Assembly: GCA_041396125.1 (NCBI GenBank)
Contig: JAWKZG010000003.1
Span: forward strand, 62,001 to 126,000
Reading direction: 5' to 3'
DNA: 64,000 nucleotides
DNA from: JAWKZG01 sp041396125
GTDB lineage: Bacteria; Pseudomonadota; Gammaproteobacteria; Competibacterales; Competibacteraceae
Shown here: positions 18,973 to 28,189 of the stretch, one piece after another
Numbering within the stretch: the first letter of the stretch is position 1
Layout of the letters: every line of letters begins with the position of its first letter
Program-made: the position numbers and the translations under genes
The notes under the pieces: model-generated
The model's database searches: none
What the model was told of the DNA's origin: nothing
Seen by the model: only the letters and a program-made list of their open reading frames with translations

Positions 18973-19846
18973 GAAAAGTCGCTAAAACCCCGTAACGGCA
19001 GCTCGGGTGCACGCTGCAGCCAGTTGTCAGCAGAATATTCGCAAGCGCCGTCGATCAGATGCAGCGTGTAGGCATGCCGCGAGTACGGCGACTGATTCGC
19101 ACCGCTGAAATGCGGCAGCAAGCCATCCAGTAACACCAGCGTGCCGGCCGGTGCTTCCAGCGGTACGGCCTGAGCCAGCGGCAGCGGTGTGGCATCCAGC
19201 GTGTCCATGACCAGTTCATCAGCCTGATAGTGAAACCGCTGGCGCAGTGCATGCCGACCGGGAATGGCCCATAAACAGCCATTCTCGCGGGTGGCATCCT
19301 GCAGCGCGAACCAGAACCCGATACAACTCTGGGGTGTGGTGTATAAAAACGTAGCATCCTGATGGCAATTGACTTCGCCACCAATGAAAGGCTGCTTGAA
19401 AATATACATCGACTGCAGCAGTAAAGGCTGTTGCACAGCCAGCGACCGGGCTAGCGCCGCCAGTTTGGGTGAGCGCGAAAAGCGCTCGAAAACCGGGTCC
19501 AGATCATGCAGGGCATGACCGATTTTATTGATGGCCAGCTGTTTTGGCCGGGTCAGATCGCCAGCCTCGTCGAAGGCATCCTGCTCGAAGAAAAAACGAA
19601 TCTTGTCGCCCGAAGTTTTAAAATAATCTGCCGCTTTATGGCCTTGATCACGGGTCGAAAATACTGTTTTCACAGCATCCGGCTGGAATGCATCAACCAG
19701 CTCTTCAGCCCGCTGTACTAACGCTGCACAGGCTGCCGTACTGGTCCAGTTTTCCAGCACCAGCATCCCGTCCCGGCGAATGCCGCCTGCATGGCAGCGT
19801 CCAGACAACCCTTAGCAGGAGCATTAAAGCGGGGCGGCGCCGACAT
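18969..19846 (-). CDS. PhyH-family Fe(II)/2-oxoglutarate dioxygenase, PHYHD1-like (one frameshift near the N-terminus)
   Basis: The open frame 18969-19808 lacks a proper start, but adding one base near 19777 joins it to an ATG at 19846 and gives 292 residues, starting MSAPPRFNAPAKG and continuing AFRRDGMLVLENW. The corrected start lies 5 nt after the psuG stop. Iron ligands are His and Asp of CHQDAT and the distal His of GLLPHFSG. The stretches TSGDKIRFFFEQ, INKIGHALHDLDPVF and LLQSMYIFKQPFIGGEV are nearly as I recall them in human PHYHD1, whose length (about 291) also fits. PhyH enzymes hydroxylate small molecules including 2-aminoethylphosphonate (PhnY); the substrate here is unknown. Part of the phnDCEE-psuG operon. 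Confidence 0.85.
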
Positions 19847-19851
19847 ATCGG

Positions 19852-20784
19852 CTAGCTGTCCTGCTGACTCAGGGCAACAGCGATCTGGGCCGCAATCCGG
19901 GTATTGTTCTCAACCAGAGCCAGATTGGCTTGCAGACTCTGGCCACCACTGAGCGCCACAATACGCGCCAGCAGAAACGGTGTGCTGGCTTTGCCGCTAA
20001 TACCCTGAGCTGTGGCATCCTGCAGCGCCTGCTCAATCCAGCCTTCGGCCTGCTCATCTGCAATCGCCGCAGTGGAGGGAATTGGCACCGTGATCAGCAG
20101 CCCGGTTTGCAGTCCGAGCTGGTGTTGGCGGCGAATCAGGTCGGCAGCCTGCACCGGCGTATCTACCCGCGTATCCACCGGCAGGCCGGAACTGCGCTGA
20201 TAAAAAGCCGGAAATTCGTCGGTACCGTAGCCAATCACGGGTACCCCCTGCGTTTCCAGAACTTCCAGGGTTTTTGGCAGATCCAGAATGCTTTTCGCGC
20301 CGGCACAAACCACCGCGACCGGGGTGCGGCCGAGTTCACTCAGGTCAGCCGAAATATCGAAACTTTGTTCCGCACCCCGATGCACACCACCGATACCGCC
20401 GGTAGCAAATACCCGGATACCGGCCAGATGTGCGCACAGCATAGTGCCGGCCACGGTGGTCGCACCGTCAGCCTGGCGGGCCAGCACAATGGCCAGATCA
20501 CGCCGACTCAGCTTGGCAATTTGCTTACCTTGCTGCTGTCCCTGCGCCAGATAGTCCAGCTCGGCAGCGGACAAACCGATTTTGATGCGCCCGCCCAGCA
20601 CCGCAATGGTGGCCGGAACCGCATCGTGCGACCGGACAATGGCTTCCAGCCGCTGCGCACACTGCAGATTCTGCGGCCAGGGCAGTCCATGCGCAATAAT
20701 GGTGGATTCCAGTGCCACCACAGCCTGACCGGTTTGCAGTGCGGTTTGCACTTCGCTGCTGTAATCGAGTAAGTCGGTTTTCAT
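19852..20784 (-). CDS. psuG: Pseudouridine-5'-phosphate glycosidase
   Basis: A 310-residue PsuG. It splits pseudouridine 5'-phosphate into uracil and ribose 5-phosphate. Family motifs are VVALESTIIAHGLPWPQN, ATIAVLGGRIKIGL, ATGGIGGVHRGAE, SILDLPKTLEVLET and VPVIGYGTDEFPAFY. I chose the ATG at 20784, which shares its A with the TGA stop of the upstream permease; a longer frame to 20877 lies inside phnE. The kinase PsuK that normally makes the substrate is not next to it. Instead it sits between a phosphonate-type transporter and an oxygenase, so the operon might import or generate a phosphorylated nucleoside. Product call is firm; the pathway is inference. Confidence 0.92.
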   Translation of the reverse strand: MKTDLLDYSSEVQTALQTGQAVVALESTIIAHGLPWPQNLQCAQRLEAIVRSHDAVPATIAVLGGRIKIGLSAAELDYLAQGQQQGKQIAKLSRRDLAIVLARQADGATTVAGTMLCAHLAGIRVFATGGIGGVHRGAEQSFDISADLSELGRTPVAVVCAGAKSILDLPKTLEVLETQGVPVIGYGTDEFPAFYQRSSGLPVDTRVDTPVQAADLIRRQHQLGLQTGLLITVPIPSTAAIADEQAEGWIEQALQDATAQGISGKASTPFLLARIVALSGGQSLQANLALVENNTRIAAQIAVALSQQDS

Positions 20785-21599
20785 CAGATGATCGCGTGAC
20801 GCACTTTGGCCGATACCCACTCGCTGACCAGCACCGCCAGAAAAATCACCAGCAGGATCAGCGCCACTTGCGGCCATGCCAGTACGTTCAGCGAGGCTTG
20901 CAGCTGTAAACCGATACCGCCCGCGCCGACCAGGCCCAGCACGGTGGATTCACGGATATTGATATCCCAGCGGAATACCGTTACGCCGGCAAAGGTCGGC
21001 ATGATCTGTGGCACGATGCCATAGGCTATAACCTGCAGCTTGCTGGCACCGGTGGCACTGATCGCTTCGACCTGCGCCTGATCAATCTCTTCGATGGCTT
21101 CGTATAACAGCTTGGCAACAAAGCCTATCGAGCGCAAAGCGATAGCGATGGTGCCAGCGAAAATACCCGGCCCGACAATGGACACCAGTAACAAGGCCCA
21201 GATCAGGGAATTGATCGAGCGCGAGGACACAATAAGCAGCAGCGCCAGTGGCCGGACGAAGGTCGCGCTGGGGGTGGTGTTGCGCGCTGCCAGAAACGCG
21301 ACCGGCACCGCAAATACCAGCGCCATGATGGTACCCAGTGTGGCGACGTTTAACGTATCCCACAGCGGCAGCCAGAGCTGGTTGATGTATTCCCAGCGCG
21401 GCGGCACTGCCCGCGACAGGATATCGCCCGCAATACGCGGCGCATCGAAGACAAAATACCAGGTGGTCTTGGCGGAGATCAGCTGCCAGCAATACATGAA
21501 CAGCGCTACGCCGCACAGCCAGCTGAACCAGATGCCAAGCTGGCGTGCTGTGGTACGCCGTTGCCAGAGTTTTTGCTCTGCGTGTGTGATAACCGGCAT
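20784..21599 (-). CDS. phnE: Phosphonate-type ABC transporter permease (PhnE, second copy)
   Basis: A 271-residue inner-membrane permease with about six helices. The cytoplasmic EAA-like loop that contacts the ATPase reads EIDQAQVEAISATGASKLQV, and INIRESTVLGLVGAGGIG is the PhnE signature. Its ATG (21599-21597) overlaps the corrected stop of the first permease (TAATG), and its TGA overlaps the psuG start. Two PhnE permeases in tandem are common in PhnDCE systems and would form a heterodimer. Confidence 0.92.
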   Translation of the reverse strand: MPVITHAEQKLWQRRTTARQLGIWFSWLCGVALFMYCWQLISAKTTWYFVFDAPRIAGDILSRAVPPRWEYINQLWLPLWDTLNVATLGTIMALVFAVPVAFLAARNTTPSATFVRPLALLLIVSSRSINSLIWALLLVSIVGPGIFAGTIAIALRSIGFVAKLLYEAIEEIDQAQVEAISATGASKLQVIAYGIVPQIMPTFAGVTVFRWDINIRESTVLGLVGAGGIGLQLQASLNVLAWPQVALILLVIFLAVLVSEWVSAKVRHAII

Positions 21600-22404
21600 T
21601 ACTGCACCCTTTTACGAATCAGGCTGGAGGTATATTCAGCAAACATCACAATCACAATGATGGTAATGATAATTGCGGCGGCGGTGTCGAATTCGTAGCG
21701 GTCAAACGCGGTGTTGAGCGTGGCACCAATCCCCCCGCGCCGACCAGCCCCAGTACGGCTGACTCGCGAAAGTTAATATCCAGCCGATACAGCGACAAGC
21801 CAATCAGGCGTGGCATAACCTGCGGCTGCACCGCGTAATTGATCCACTGCGGCCAGCTGGCACCGGTAGCGCGTACGGCTTCCGCCTGACTGCGATCCAT
21901 TGACTCGATATCTTCAGCCAGCAATTTGCTTAAAAAGCCAATCGTAGCAAATGATAAGGTGATAAAGCCGGCCAGCGGGCCAAACCCGAAAATGGCAACC
22001 ATGATGATAGCGACGATTATTTTGTGCAGCGCCCGCGAGATCGCGATAATCCCCCGGCAGAGCAGATAGACCGGTAACGGTGCCAGATTGCGCGCTGCAC
22101 CCAGCCCGATCGGGATCGAGATCAGCACCCCGACCACCGTCGAGGTAACGGTCATGACCAGGCTTTCCAGCATGCCTTCCTCGAAATCACTCCAGCGCTT
22201 GCTGAAATTAGGCTCACTGAACGCTTTGACAAAAGCCCAGCCGCGATCCAGCCCTTCGTACACCCGGCCCCAGTTGACCTCGAATGAACCGAGCGCGAAT
22301 ACCAGGTAAATCAGGGCTGCCAGCATCAGGCCATAGCGCTGCCAGGGATTGCGAACAGGGGCGGCCGGCGCCAGCGCCGGCCGCTCAGAACGGGCTTCGC
22401 TCAC
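21599..22404 (-). CDS. phnE: Phosphonate-type ABC transporter permease (PhnE, first copy; C-terminal frameshift)
   Basis: GTG start at 22404 behind a good ribosome site (GGAGG, 7 nt spacing). The frame is normal through INFRESAVLGLVGAGG, then goes out of phase to a spurious stop at 21652. Adding one G to the G6 run at about 21731-21736 restores IGATLNTAFDRYEFDTAA, a last helix rich in Ile, and a stop at 21599-21601 that overlaps the next phnE start. The corrected length is 268 residues. EAVRATGASWPQW is the ATPase-contact loop. The corrected gene is a normal PhnE, so the break is probably a homopolymer error. Confidence 0.88.
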
Positions 22405-22420
22405 AACGCAACCTCCGGTG

Positions 22421-23224
22421 TTACGTGCACAGCAGGAGCAGGGGCTCCTCGTCGTCGTCGGTATCGGGTTCGATGGTGGCTTCCCAGTCTTCCTCACCGT
22501 AGATATCGGTCAATACAGCCGACGTCAGCGTGTTCGGCAAACCGTCGAAAACGACCTCGCCGAAGCGCAAACCGATAATGCGCTGCACGAACAACTGCGC
22601 CAGCGCCACATCGTGAATATTGATGATGGCGGACAGTCCGCGCTCAGCGCACAGTTCACAGATCAGGCGCATGATCTGGCGTGAGGTTTTAGGGTCCAGC
22701 GAGGCGGTCGGCTCATCCACCAGCAGAATATCGGGGTTCTGGATCAGCGCCCGGGCAATGCCAACCCGCTGTCGCTGTCCGCCCGAGAGTTCATCGGCAC
22801 GTTTGTCTACCATATGATCCAGCCCGACCCGTTGCAGCAGCCGAAAAGCCTCGTCGATATCAGTCTGTGGAAAACGCCGCAAATAACTGCGCCAGAAGCC
22901 GACATAACCCAGCCGGCCGGACAAGACATTTTCCATTACTGACAAGCGCTCGACCAGGGCATATTCCTGGAAGATCATGCCCATCCGCCGACGCGCCTGG
23001 CGTAAACCACGCGCGCCCAGTGTGGTGAGTTCCAGCTCATTCAGCACTACCCGGCCGGAGGTTGGTTCCACCAGCCGGTTAATGCAGCGGATCAGGGTGC
23101 TTTTGCCTGCTCCGGACGGTCCGATCAAACCCAGCACCTGACCGTCAGGAATTTCCAGACTTACCCCCTGTAACGCCATATCGCCAGTGCGATAGCGCTT
23201 GGTTAGCGCCTCAAGCCGCAGCAT
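22421..23224 (-). CDS. phnC: Phosphonate-type ABC transporter ATP-binding protein
   Basis: A 267-residue ATPase. Walker A is GPSGAGKST, the Q-loop FQEYALVERLSV, the signature LSGGQRQR and Walker B ILLVDEPTASLD; the H-loop is INIHDVALA. These with MGMIFQEYALVERL mark PhnC. The C-terminus has an unusual acidic tail (DTDDDEEP) followed by leucines. It starts 15 nt after the phnD stop and ends 16 nt before the first phnE, and powers uptake through the two PhnE permeases. Confidence 0.93.
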   Translation of the reverse strand: MLRLEALTKRYRTGDMALQGVSLEIPDGQVLGLIGPSGAGKSTLIRCINRLVEPTSGRVVLNELELTTLGARGLRQARRRMGMIFQEYALVERLSVMENVLSGRLGYVGFWRSYLRRFPQTDIDEAFRLLQRVGLDHMVDKRADELSGGQRQRVGIARALIQNPDILLVDEPTASLDPKTSRQIMRLICELCAERGLSAIINIHDVALAQLFVQRIIGLRFGEVVFDGLPNTLTSAVLTDIYGEEDWEATIEPDTDDDEEPLLLLCT

Positions 23225-23239
23225 AACGTAAGGTCCGTA

Positions 23240-24240
23240 TTACTGGCATGTATAAGAAACATCGTTGGCCGTATCGATCTTGCGGATCACGTCCCAATGT
23301 TCCTGATAGGTAATCGGAATGAACTGCCCTTCGTTGGATTTCGAGAATTCAACTTTCAACGAGGTCGGCGTGCCGTCGGGCTTATCCCACTGAAAACTGA
23401 AAAATGCCTCGCGGACTTTTTCAGCCAGCTCAGGCTTGAGGTTATAAACATGACCAAAACCGGTGGTGGGAAAGGTCTGTGACTTATAAATAGTGACCAC
23501 GTCTTCAGCCTTGATCACTTCCCGCTCCACCATCCGGTCGCGGACTGAATTGGCAATTGAAGCGGCATCGTAATCTTTATTGGCAACACCCAGAATTGAG
23601 TTGTCATGTTTGCCGGAAAAAGTGGTTTCAAAATCCCGGTCTGCAACCATACCAAACTCAGCTTTCAGCAAAGCTGACGGCGCTTTAAAACCGGAATTGG
23701 AGGTCGGAGCAGTAAAAGCCAAAGTGCGACCTTTGATATCTTCGACTTTTTCAATGCCACTGCCCGGATAGGTGAGAATTTCCATTTCGTAGCCGAAATG
23801 ACCGTCCAGGCTCGCCATAATGGTAAACGGCACAAACCCGGCACAGTTCACAGCCAGTGGATTGGAGCCCGTGTTGAAACCGGCGACATGCAAACGACCG
23901 GAACGCATCGCTTCAATCTGGGCGGCGTTCGACTGTACCGGGAAAAACACCACGGATTTGCCGGTTACGGCTTCCATATGGGTCAAGAAGTCCGACCAGG
24001 CTTCTTTGTAAACCGCCGGATCTTCGACCGGGGTATACGCAAAATCAAGGTGTCGGGATCAAGCCATTCACTGGGATCGGAGGGTACGTCGGCGACCAAA
24101 TCGCCATCAGTATCGCAAAAGCGCTCGTCCAGGCTGCCGCGCGGGCAATCCTGGGCCAAAGCCGAACCGGCTGCCATACTGCAAAACAAACCCAGCGCCA
24201 ATAAAGCGCGCGGCGTGTACCAACGATGCGTTATAGACAT
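23240..24240 (-). CDS. phnD: Phosphonate-type ABC transporter substrate-binding protein (one frameshift)
   Basis: Two frames, 23983-24240 and 23240-24040, join into 333 residues when one T is added to the run corresponding to plus-strand 24041-24044. The protein then reads DTLIFAYTPVEDPAVYKEAW across the junction, the standard PhnD start. Residues 1-29 are a signal peptide ending in ALAQ. A calcium-loop-like segment CDTDGDLVADVPSDP follows. The ligand-binding region holds FTAPTSNSGFKAPSALL. It binds phosphonates, phosphite or related oxyanions in the periplasm; specificity cannot be read. The ribosome site AGGAGG is strong. First gene of the seven-gene operon. Confidence 0.9.
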
Positions 24241-24264
24241 TATTATTACCTCCTCTTGAAAAGA

Positions 24265-24292
24265 ATATTATGGGTACAAATCAAAAGTGTAA
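24265..24292 (-). promoter_or_regulatory. Predicted sigma70 promoter of the phnD-psuG operon
   Basis: On the minus strand a -35-like TTACAC (24287-24292) and a -10 TAATAT (24265-24270) are separated by 16 bp, and lie about 25-50 nt upstream of the phnD ATG at 24240. No Pho box could be recognised with confidence. Confidence 0.5.
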
Positions 24293-24338
24293 CAGTATAG
24301 AAGCCGTCTCAGCCGCGCAAGCACGGCATGCGCTGAAA

Positions 24339-25031
24339 CTATTCAGCCTGCCCCGCCGAGCTCGCACGTTGCACTTTTGGGGCTGTATTACAACATGATT
24401 CCAGCGCGATTCGCACGGCCTTGAGCTGCAAATCCAGACTCATGGAAGCCAGTTCCAGGCGCAAACCGCTCTCGGCCAGCGCACCGTGTTCAATCAGACT
24501 CGCGGCCACTTGTTCAGGTAGCGCGGGAACATGCATAAAACCGCACGGAACCGTCCTCCCCCGCAGCCGCAAAACATGCAAGAAATAGTACATAGCCGCA
24601 TTGCAGAGATACGTCCCCGCGCTATTGGAAAGATACGCCGGAATACCTGCCGCCAGCAATGCCGTCAACATCGTCCGTAAAGGCAGGGTACTCATCAGCC
24701 CCTCGGGCGCTGAGGGCAACAGAGGTTGATCCACGCAATTCGCACCGCTATTATCCGGCAGATCGAAATCAGCCAGATTCAGCGCCACCCGCTCCAGCCG
24801 GATCGCCGGTGTCCCTGCCGCCAGCCCCAGATTCAGCACCAGTGCCGGTGCGGTTTCATCCAGCAGACGCTCGACTCGCGCCGGCAGACCGGCCAGCTCA
24901 ACCGGCAATACCCGGCCAATCACCTCATACCCGCTAATTCGCTCACCATCCAGCTGCCCGACAATCGCTGCAGTCGGGTTGACCGCATGCGTACCAAACG
25001 GCTCAAAGCCGGTGAGTAAAATCCTGCTCAT
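24339..25031 (-). CDS. pcp: Pyroglutamyl-peptidase I
   Basis: A 230-residue cysteine peptidase that removes N-terminal pyroglutamate from peptides. The catalytic triad is visible as E80 (AIRLERVALN), C143 (AGTYLCNAAMY) and H167 (GFMHVPALP), spaced as in known Pcp enzymes. The first residues ILLTGFEPFG are diagnostic. A C-terminal tail of about 25 residues beyond the usual end is Ser/Ala-rich. The gene lies 98 bp upstream of phnD on the same strand; the promoter in between suggests separate transcription. Confidence 0.92.
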   Translation of the reverse strand: MSRILLTGFEPFGTHAVNPTAAIVGQLDGERISGYEVIGRVLPVELAGLPARVERLLDETAPALVLNLGLAAGTPAIRLERVALNLADFDLPDNSGANCVDQPLLPSAPEGLMSTLPLRTMLTALLAAGIPAYLSNSAGTYLCNAAMYYFLHVLRLRGRTVPCGFMHVPALPEQVAASLIEHGALAESGLRLELASMSLDLQLKAVRIALESCCNTAPKVQRASSAGQAE

Positions 25032-25290
25032 TGCTTATGTGCCTCTTGTAGCTTTTGCATTCATTCGAGTCGTCGGTATTTAACCCGTTTTATCTGGTTT
25101 TCTACCTGCACAGGGCGAAAACTGTCTAAATGTTGACGTTGGAAGGTCAGCTTTTAGCTTGCCAATTACAAAATTTCGTCACTCACAACACTAACCGACT
25201 TATTTTAAAAAACAAATTTATCTTACTAGACGCATGGCAGGTTTTTTGCTTTCGCTATCGTATCTTTTTCTCGCAATCTGAACGGTAGCT

Positions 25291-26512
25291 ATGGACTTCA
25301 AAGATTATCTCAAAATACTGGCGCTGAAAGACGGTTCCGATCTATATCTGAGTACAGGGCTGCCCCCCTCGGCAAAATTCAATGATGTGCTGACCCCGCT
25401 GGATCGCGAGCCTTATCCATCCGGCAAGGTCAAGGAAATCGCCTACCAGCTGATGGATCATGAGCAGATTCTGGAGTTCGAGAGCAAACTGGAGATGAAT
25501 CTGGCGATCAGCGAACCGAATATCGGCCGTTTCCGGGTTAATATTTTTCGCCAGCGCAACGAAGTTTCCATGGTCGTGCGTAATATCAAAACCGAAATTC
25601 CGTATTTTAAAGACCTTGGCCTGCCCTCTGTATTGACCGAAATCGTCATGGAAAAACGCGGTCTGGTACTGTTCGTGGGTGGCACCGGTTCGGGTAAATC
25701 AACCTCGCTGGCGGCCCTGATTGATCACCGTAACAGCAATAGCGCCGGTCATATCATTACGATTGAAGATCCGATTGAATATGTCCATCGGCATAAGAAA
25801 TCCGTGGTGAATCAGCGCGAGGTTGGCGTTGATACCCTGAGCTATGCCGATGCCTTGAAAAACACCTTACGGCAGGCACCTGATGTCATCCTGATCGGCG
25901 AGGTCCGTGACCGCGCCACCATGGAACACGCGCTGCAATTTGCCGAGACCGGTCACCTGGCAATCTCGACTTTGCATGCCAACAGCGCTAACCAGGCTCT
26001 CGACCGGATCATTAATTTCTTTCCTGAAGAACGTCGGCCACAGTTGCTGAACGATCTGGCAGCGAATTTCAAAGCCATCATTTGCCAGCGGCTGGTTCCC
26101 ACAGTAGATGGCAAACGGGCGGCGGCACTGGAAATTCTGCGCCATACACCCACTATTGAAGCGCTGATCCGACGCAATGAAATCTCCGAAATCAAGGAAG
26201 CGATGGAAAAAAGCGTCAACAGCGGCATGCTGACCATGGACGATTCACTGCTGGAATTGTGTCGGACCGGGCGGATCAGTGAAGAAACCGCGATTAAATA
26301 CGCTGATTCAGCCAATAATGTGCGCTTGAAGCTCAGCCTGTCCAAAAGCGCAGATCAAAAAGGTCAAGGCGGCTACGGCCTTAATCTGCAACGCGATCCT
26401 GCAGAAGAGGAACGCAAGGCCCGGGAAGCCGAAGAAGCAGCCAAAAAGGCCAATAACTCGGGTTCAGCCATTCGGTGGCATCGATATGACCAGCATGCTC
26501 AGACCCAACTAA
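25291..26512 (+). CDS. pilU: Type IV pilus retraction ATPase-like protein PilU (C-terminal frameshift)
   Basis: A hexameric motor ATPase of the PilT/PilU family. Walker A GGTGSGKS is at residues 130-137; the Asp box, Walker B (DVILIGEVRD) and His box (TGHLAISTLHAN) follow. LNDLAANFKAIICQRLVP is a PilT/PilU mark, and the basic/acidic tail after residue 350 favours PilU. The uninterrupted frame runs to 26664, overlapping the next gene with a Cys- and Arg-rich tail that looks non-coding. Removing one base near 26471 gives GSAFGGIDMTSMLRPN and a stop at 26510-26512, for 406 residues. No pilT or other pilus gene is adjacent. It is divergent from pcp over a 259-bp AT-rich region. Confidence 0.9.
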
Positions 26513-26621
26513 CCCGCTGCCAACGTACGCAGATTCCGACTGCGTGCAGACATTGGCGTATGCTCCTGCCGGTGGTAAAGTCAGTATCCGAACTGACTCA
26601 CACTAGCGGCAGGGGAAAATT

Positions 26622-27626
26622 GTGCTGTCCAAACTCAAAACACTGTTGTCGGCAACTGTCTTGATCTCACTCGGTTTCACCTGCCAGGTCCGGGCGCAGC
26701 AGGAAATTACCGCAGTCCATTCTTTTCCGTCTTTTCTGGTCTATACCCAAACCTTTCTTGCCCTGGTCGATGATATTAATCAACGCGGCGAAGGCATCAT
26801 CAAGATCACTGTACGCGGCGGCCCGGAAGCCATCGGCATGTTTGAACAACCGCAGGCCGTGCGCGACGGTGTGGTCGATATGTCCTTCATCCCCGGCAGT
26901 TTTTATGGTGCCGCGGTGCCAGAGACCGACGCGTTAGTGGCATCCAGATCTACCCCGATGGAAGTTCGCCAGAACGGCGGTGCCGCCTTGATGGATCAGA
27001 TCCATCAGCAACGTTTCAATAGCAAACATTTAGGCTGGATTGATGGCGGCGTGCGCTTTCATATTTATATGCTCAACGAACCCCGCTTCGGTGCCGACGG
27101 GGTGCTGGATCTGAGCGGCATCAGACTGCGTGACAATCCTATTTATCATGCATTTTTCGAGGCGCTTAACGCGACGACAGCCTCAATGCCTTCCACTGAA
27201 GTTTATGCCGCGCTGGAAAAAGGCGTTGTCGATGCGACCGCCTGGACGTCCATCGGTATTCAGGATTTAAAATGGGATAAATTTGTTAAATACCGAATTG
27301 ATCCCGCGTTTTACAGCACCGATATCGGCATCATCGTGAACCTGGATAGCTGGAACGACCTCAGCACCGAGGCCCAGGAGATTATCCAGAATACCGTCAT
27401 CGAGTGGGAACAAAAATCCTATGACGCACGCCAGCAGGACGTTATCCGCGAACGCCAGGAACTCATCGATAAAGGTATAAAAATCGTAGCGATGGAAGGC
27501 GAGGCCGCCGCGAAATACGAAAAAATGTCGGCTGATGCAGCCTGGGCCCGACTGCACCAGCGACTGGAAAAAATGGGTGGTATGGAGAACTACGACACGC
27601 TGCGCGCCCTGTATTACCCTGAATAA
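26622..27626 (+). CDS. dctP: TRAP transporter substrate-binding protein (DctP family)
   Basis: A 334-residue periplasmic protein. Residues 1-25 are a signal peptide ending in VRAQ. The DctP fold is shown by GGPEAIGMFEQPQAVRDGVVD, split as GGPEAIGMFEQ and VRDGVVDM, then SGIRLRDNPIYHAFFEALNA, ASMPSTEVYAALEKGVVDA and FYSTDIGIIVNLDSW. The Arg of IRLRDN is the position that usually binds the ligand carboxylate. It captures an organic acid for the DctQ/DctM permease downstream. GTG start, ribosome site AGGGGA. The gap to the corrected pilU stop is 110 bp and contains a short dyad (gtcagt/actgac, 26580-26597). Confidence 0.88.
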   Translation: MLSKLKTLLSATVLISLGFTCQVRAQQEITAVHSFPSFLVYTQTFLALVDDINQRGEGIIKITVRGGPEAIGMFEQPQAVRDGVVDMSFIPGSFYGAAVPETDALVASRSTPMEVRQNGGAALMDQIHQQRFNSKHLGWIDGGVRFHIYMLNEPRFGADGVLDLSGIRLRDNPIYHAFFEALNATTASMPSTEVYAALEKGVVDATAWTSIGIQDLKWDKFVKYRIDPAFYSTDIGIIVNLDSWNDLSTEAQEIIQNTVIEWEQKSYDARQQDVIRERQELIDKGIKIVAMEGEAAAKYEKMSADAAWARLHQRLEKMGGMENYDTLRALYYPE

Positions 27627-27652
27627 TACCCCGTACCGGCTGACCCTTTCGC

Positions 27653-28159
27653 ATGCGTGCTGTACTTAATGCTATTGACCGCCTCATCGTGTGGCTGGCG
27701 GTTGTGGCCGGTCTTTATCTGACCGCGATCATGTTCGGTATCGTATTTCAGGCCATGGCGCGTTCGCTGGGCTACTCCGGCTCATCGCATGTGTTCACCT
27801 TCACCGAATACGGTCTGCTGTATATCGTTATGCTGGGATCACCCTGGCTGGTTCGCAGTCGCGGCCATGTCTATATCGAGCTTCTCACCGCAGCGGTCTC
27901 ACCGCACTGGCGGGCTGTGCTGTCGCGTTGTGTGACAGGATTGTGCGTACTGGTCTGCCTAGTGCTGAGCTGGTACGCCGCTGAGGCCACCTGGAAAGCC
28001 TATTTACGGGGCGATGCCGATATGCGCTCGCTGGATATGCCGAAATGGTTATTGCTGGTGTCGATTCCGCTGTGTTTCAGTCTGATGGCCGTCCAGTTCG
28101 CCCGGTTTACGTTTGGCAAAGAGATCATGCATACCGGCGACGCGGGCGTGCACGAATGA
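27653..28159 (+). CDS. dctQ: TRAP transporter small permease (DctQ family)
   Basis: A 168-residue membrane protein with four hydrophobic segments (about residues 8-30, 47-65, 88-108 and 130-150). FTEYGLLYIVMLGSPWLVR and RGHVYIELLT are DctQ family features. It begins 26 nt after dctP and couples the large permease to the substrate-binding protein. Substrate not predictable. Confidence 0.85.
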   Translation: MRAVLNAIDRLIVWLAVVAGLYLTAIMFGIVFQAMARSLGYSGSSHVFTFTEYGLLYIVMLGSPWLVRSRGHVYIELLTAAVSPHWRAVLSRCVTGLCVLVCLVLSWYAAEATWKAYLRGDADMRSLDMPKWLLLVSIPLCFSLMAVQFARFTFGKEIMHTGDAGVHE

Positions 28160-28189
28160 TTGTTTTGCCACAACAGGCGTAAACCCCCG

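Noticed and set aside
19930..20772. 280-codon plus-strand frame opposite psuG
   Set aside because: Antisense to psuG, whose motifs are complete.
26461..26664. Extended C-terminus of PilU overlapping dctP
   Set aside because: Composition (Cys, Arg, His, Trp) is non-coding in type, and a one-base correction gives a shorter end with normal composition before the dctP ribosome site.
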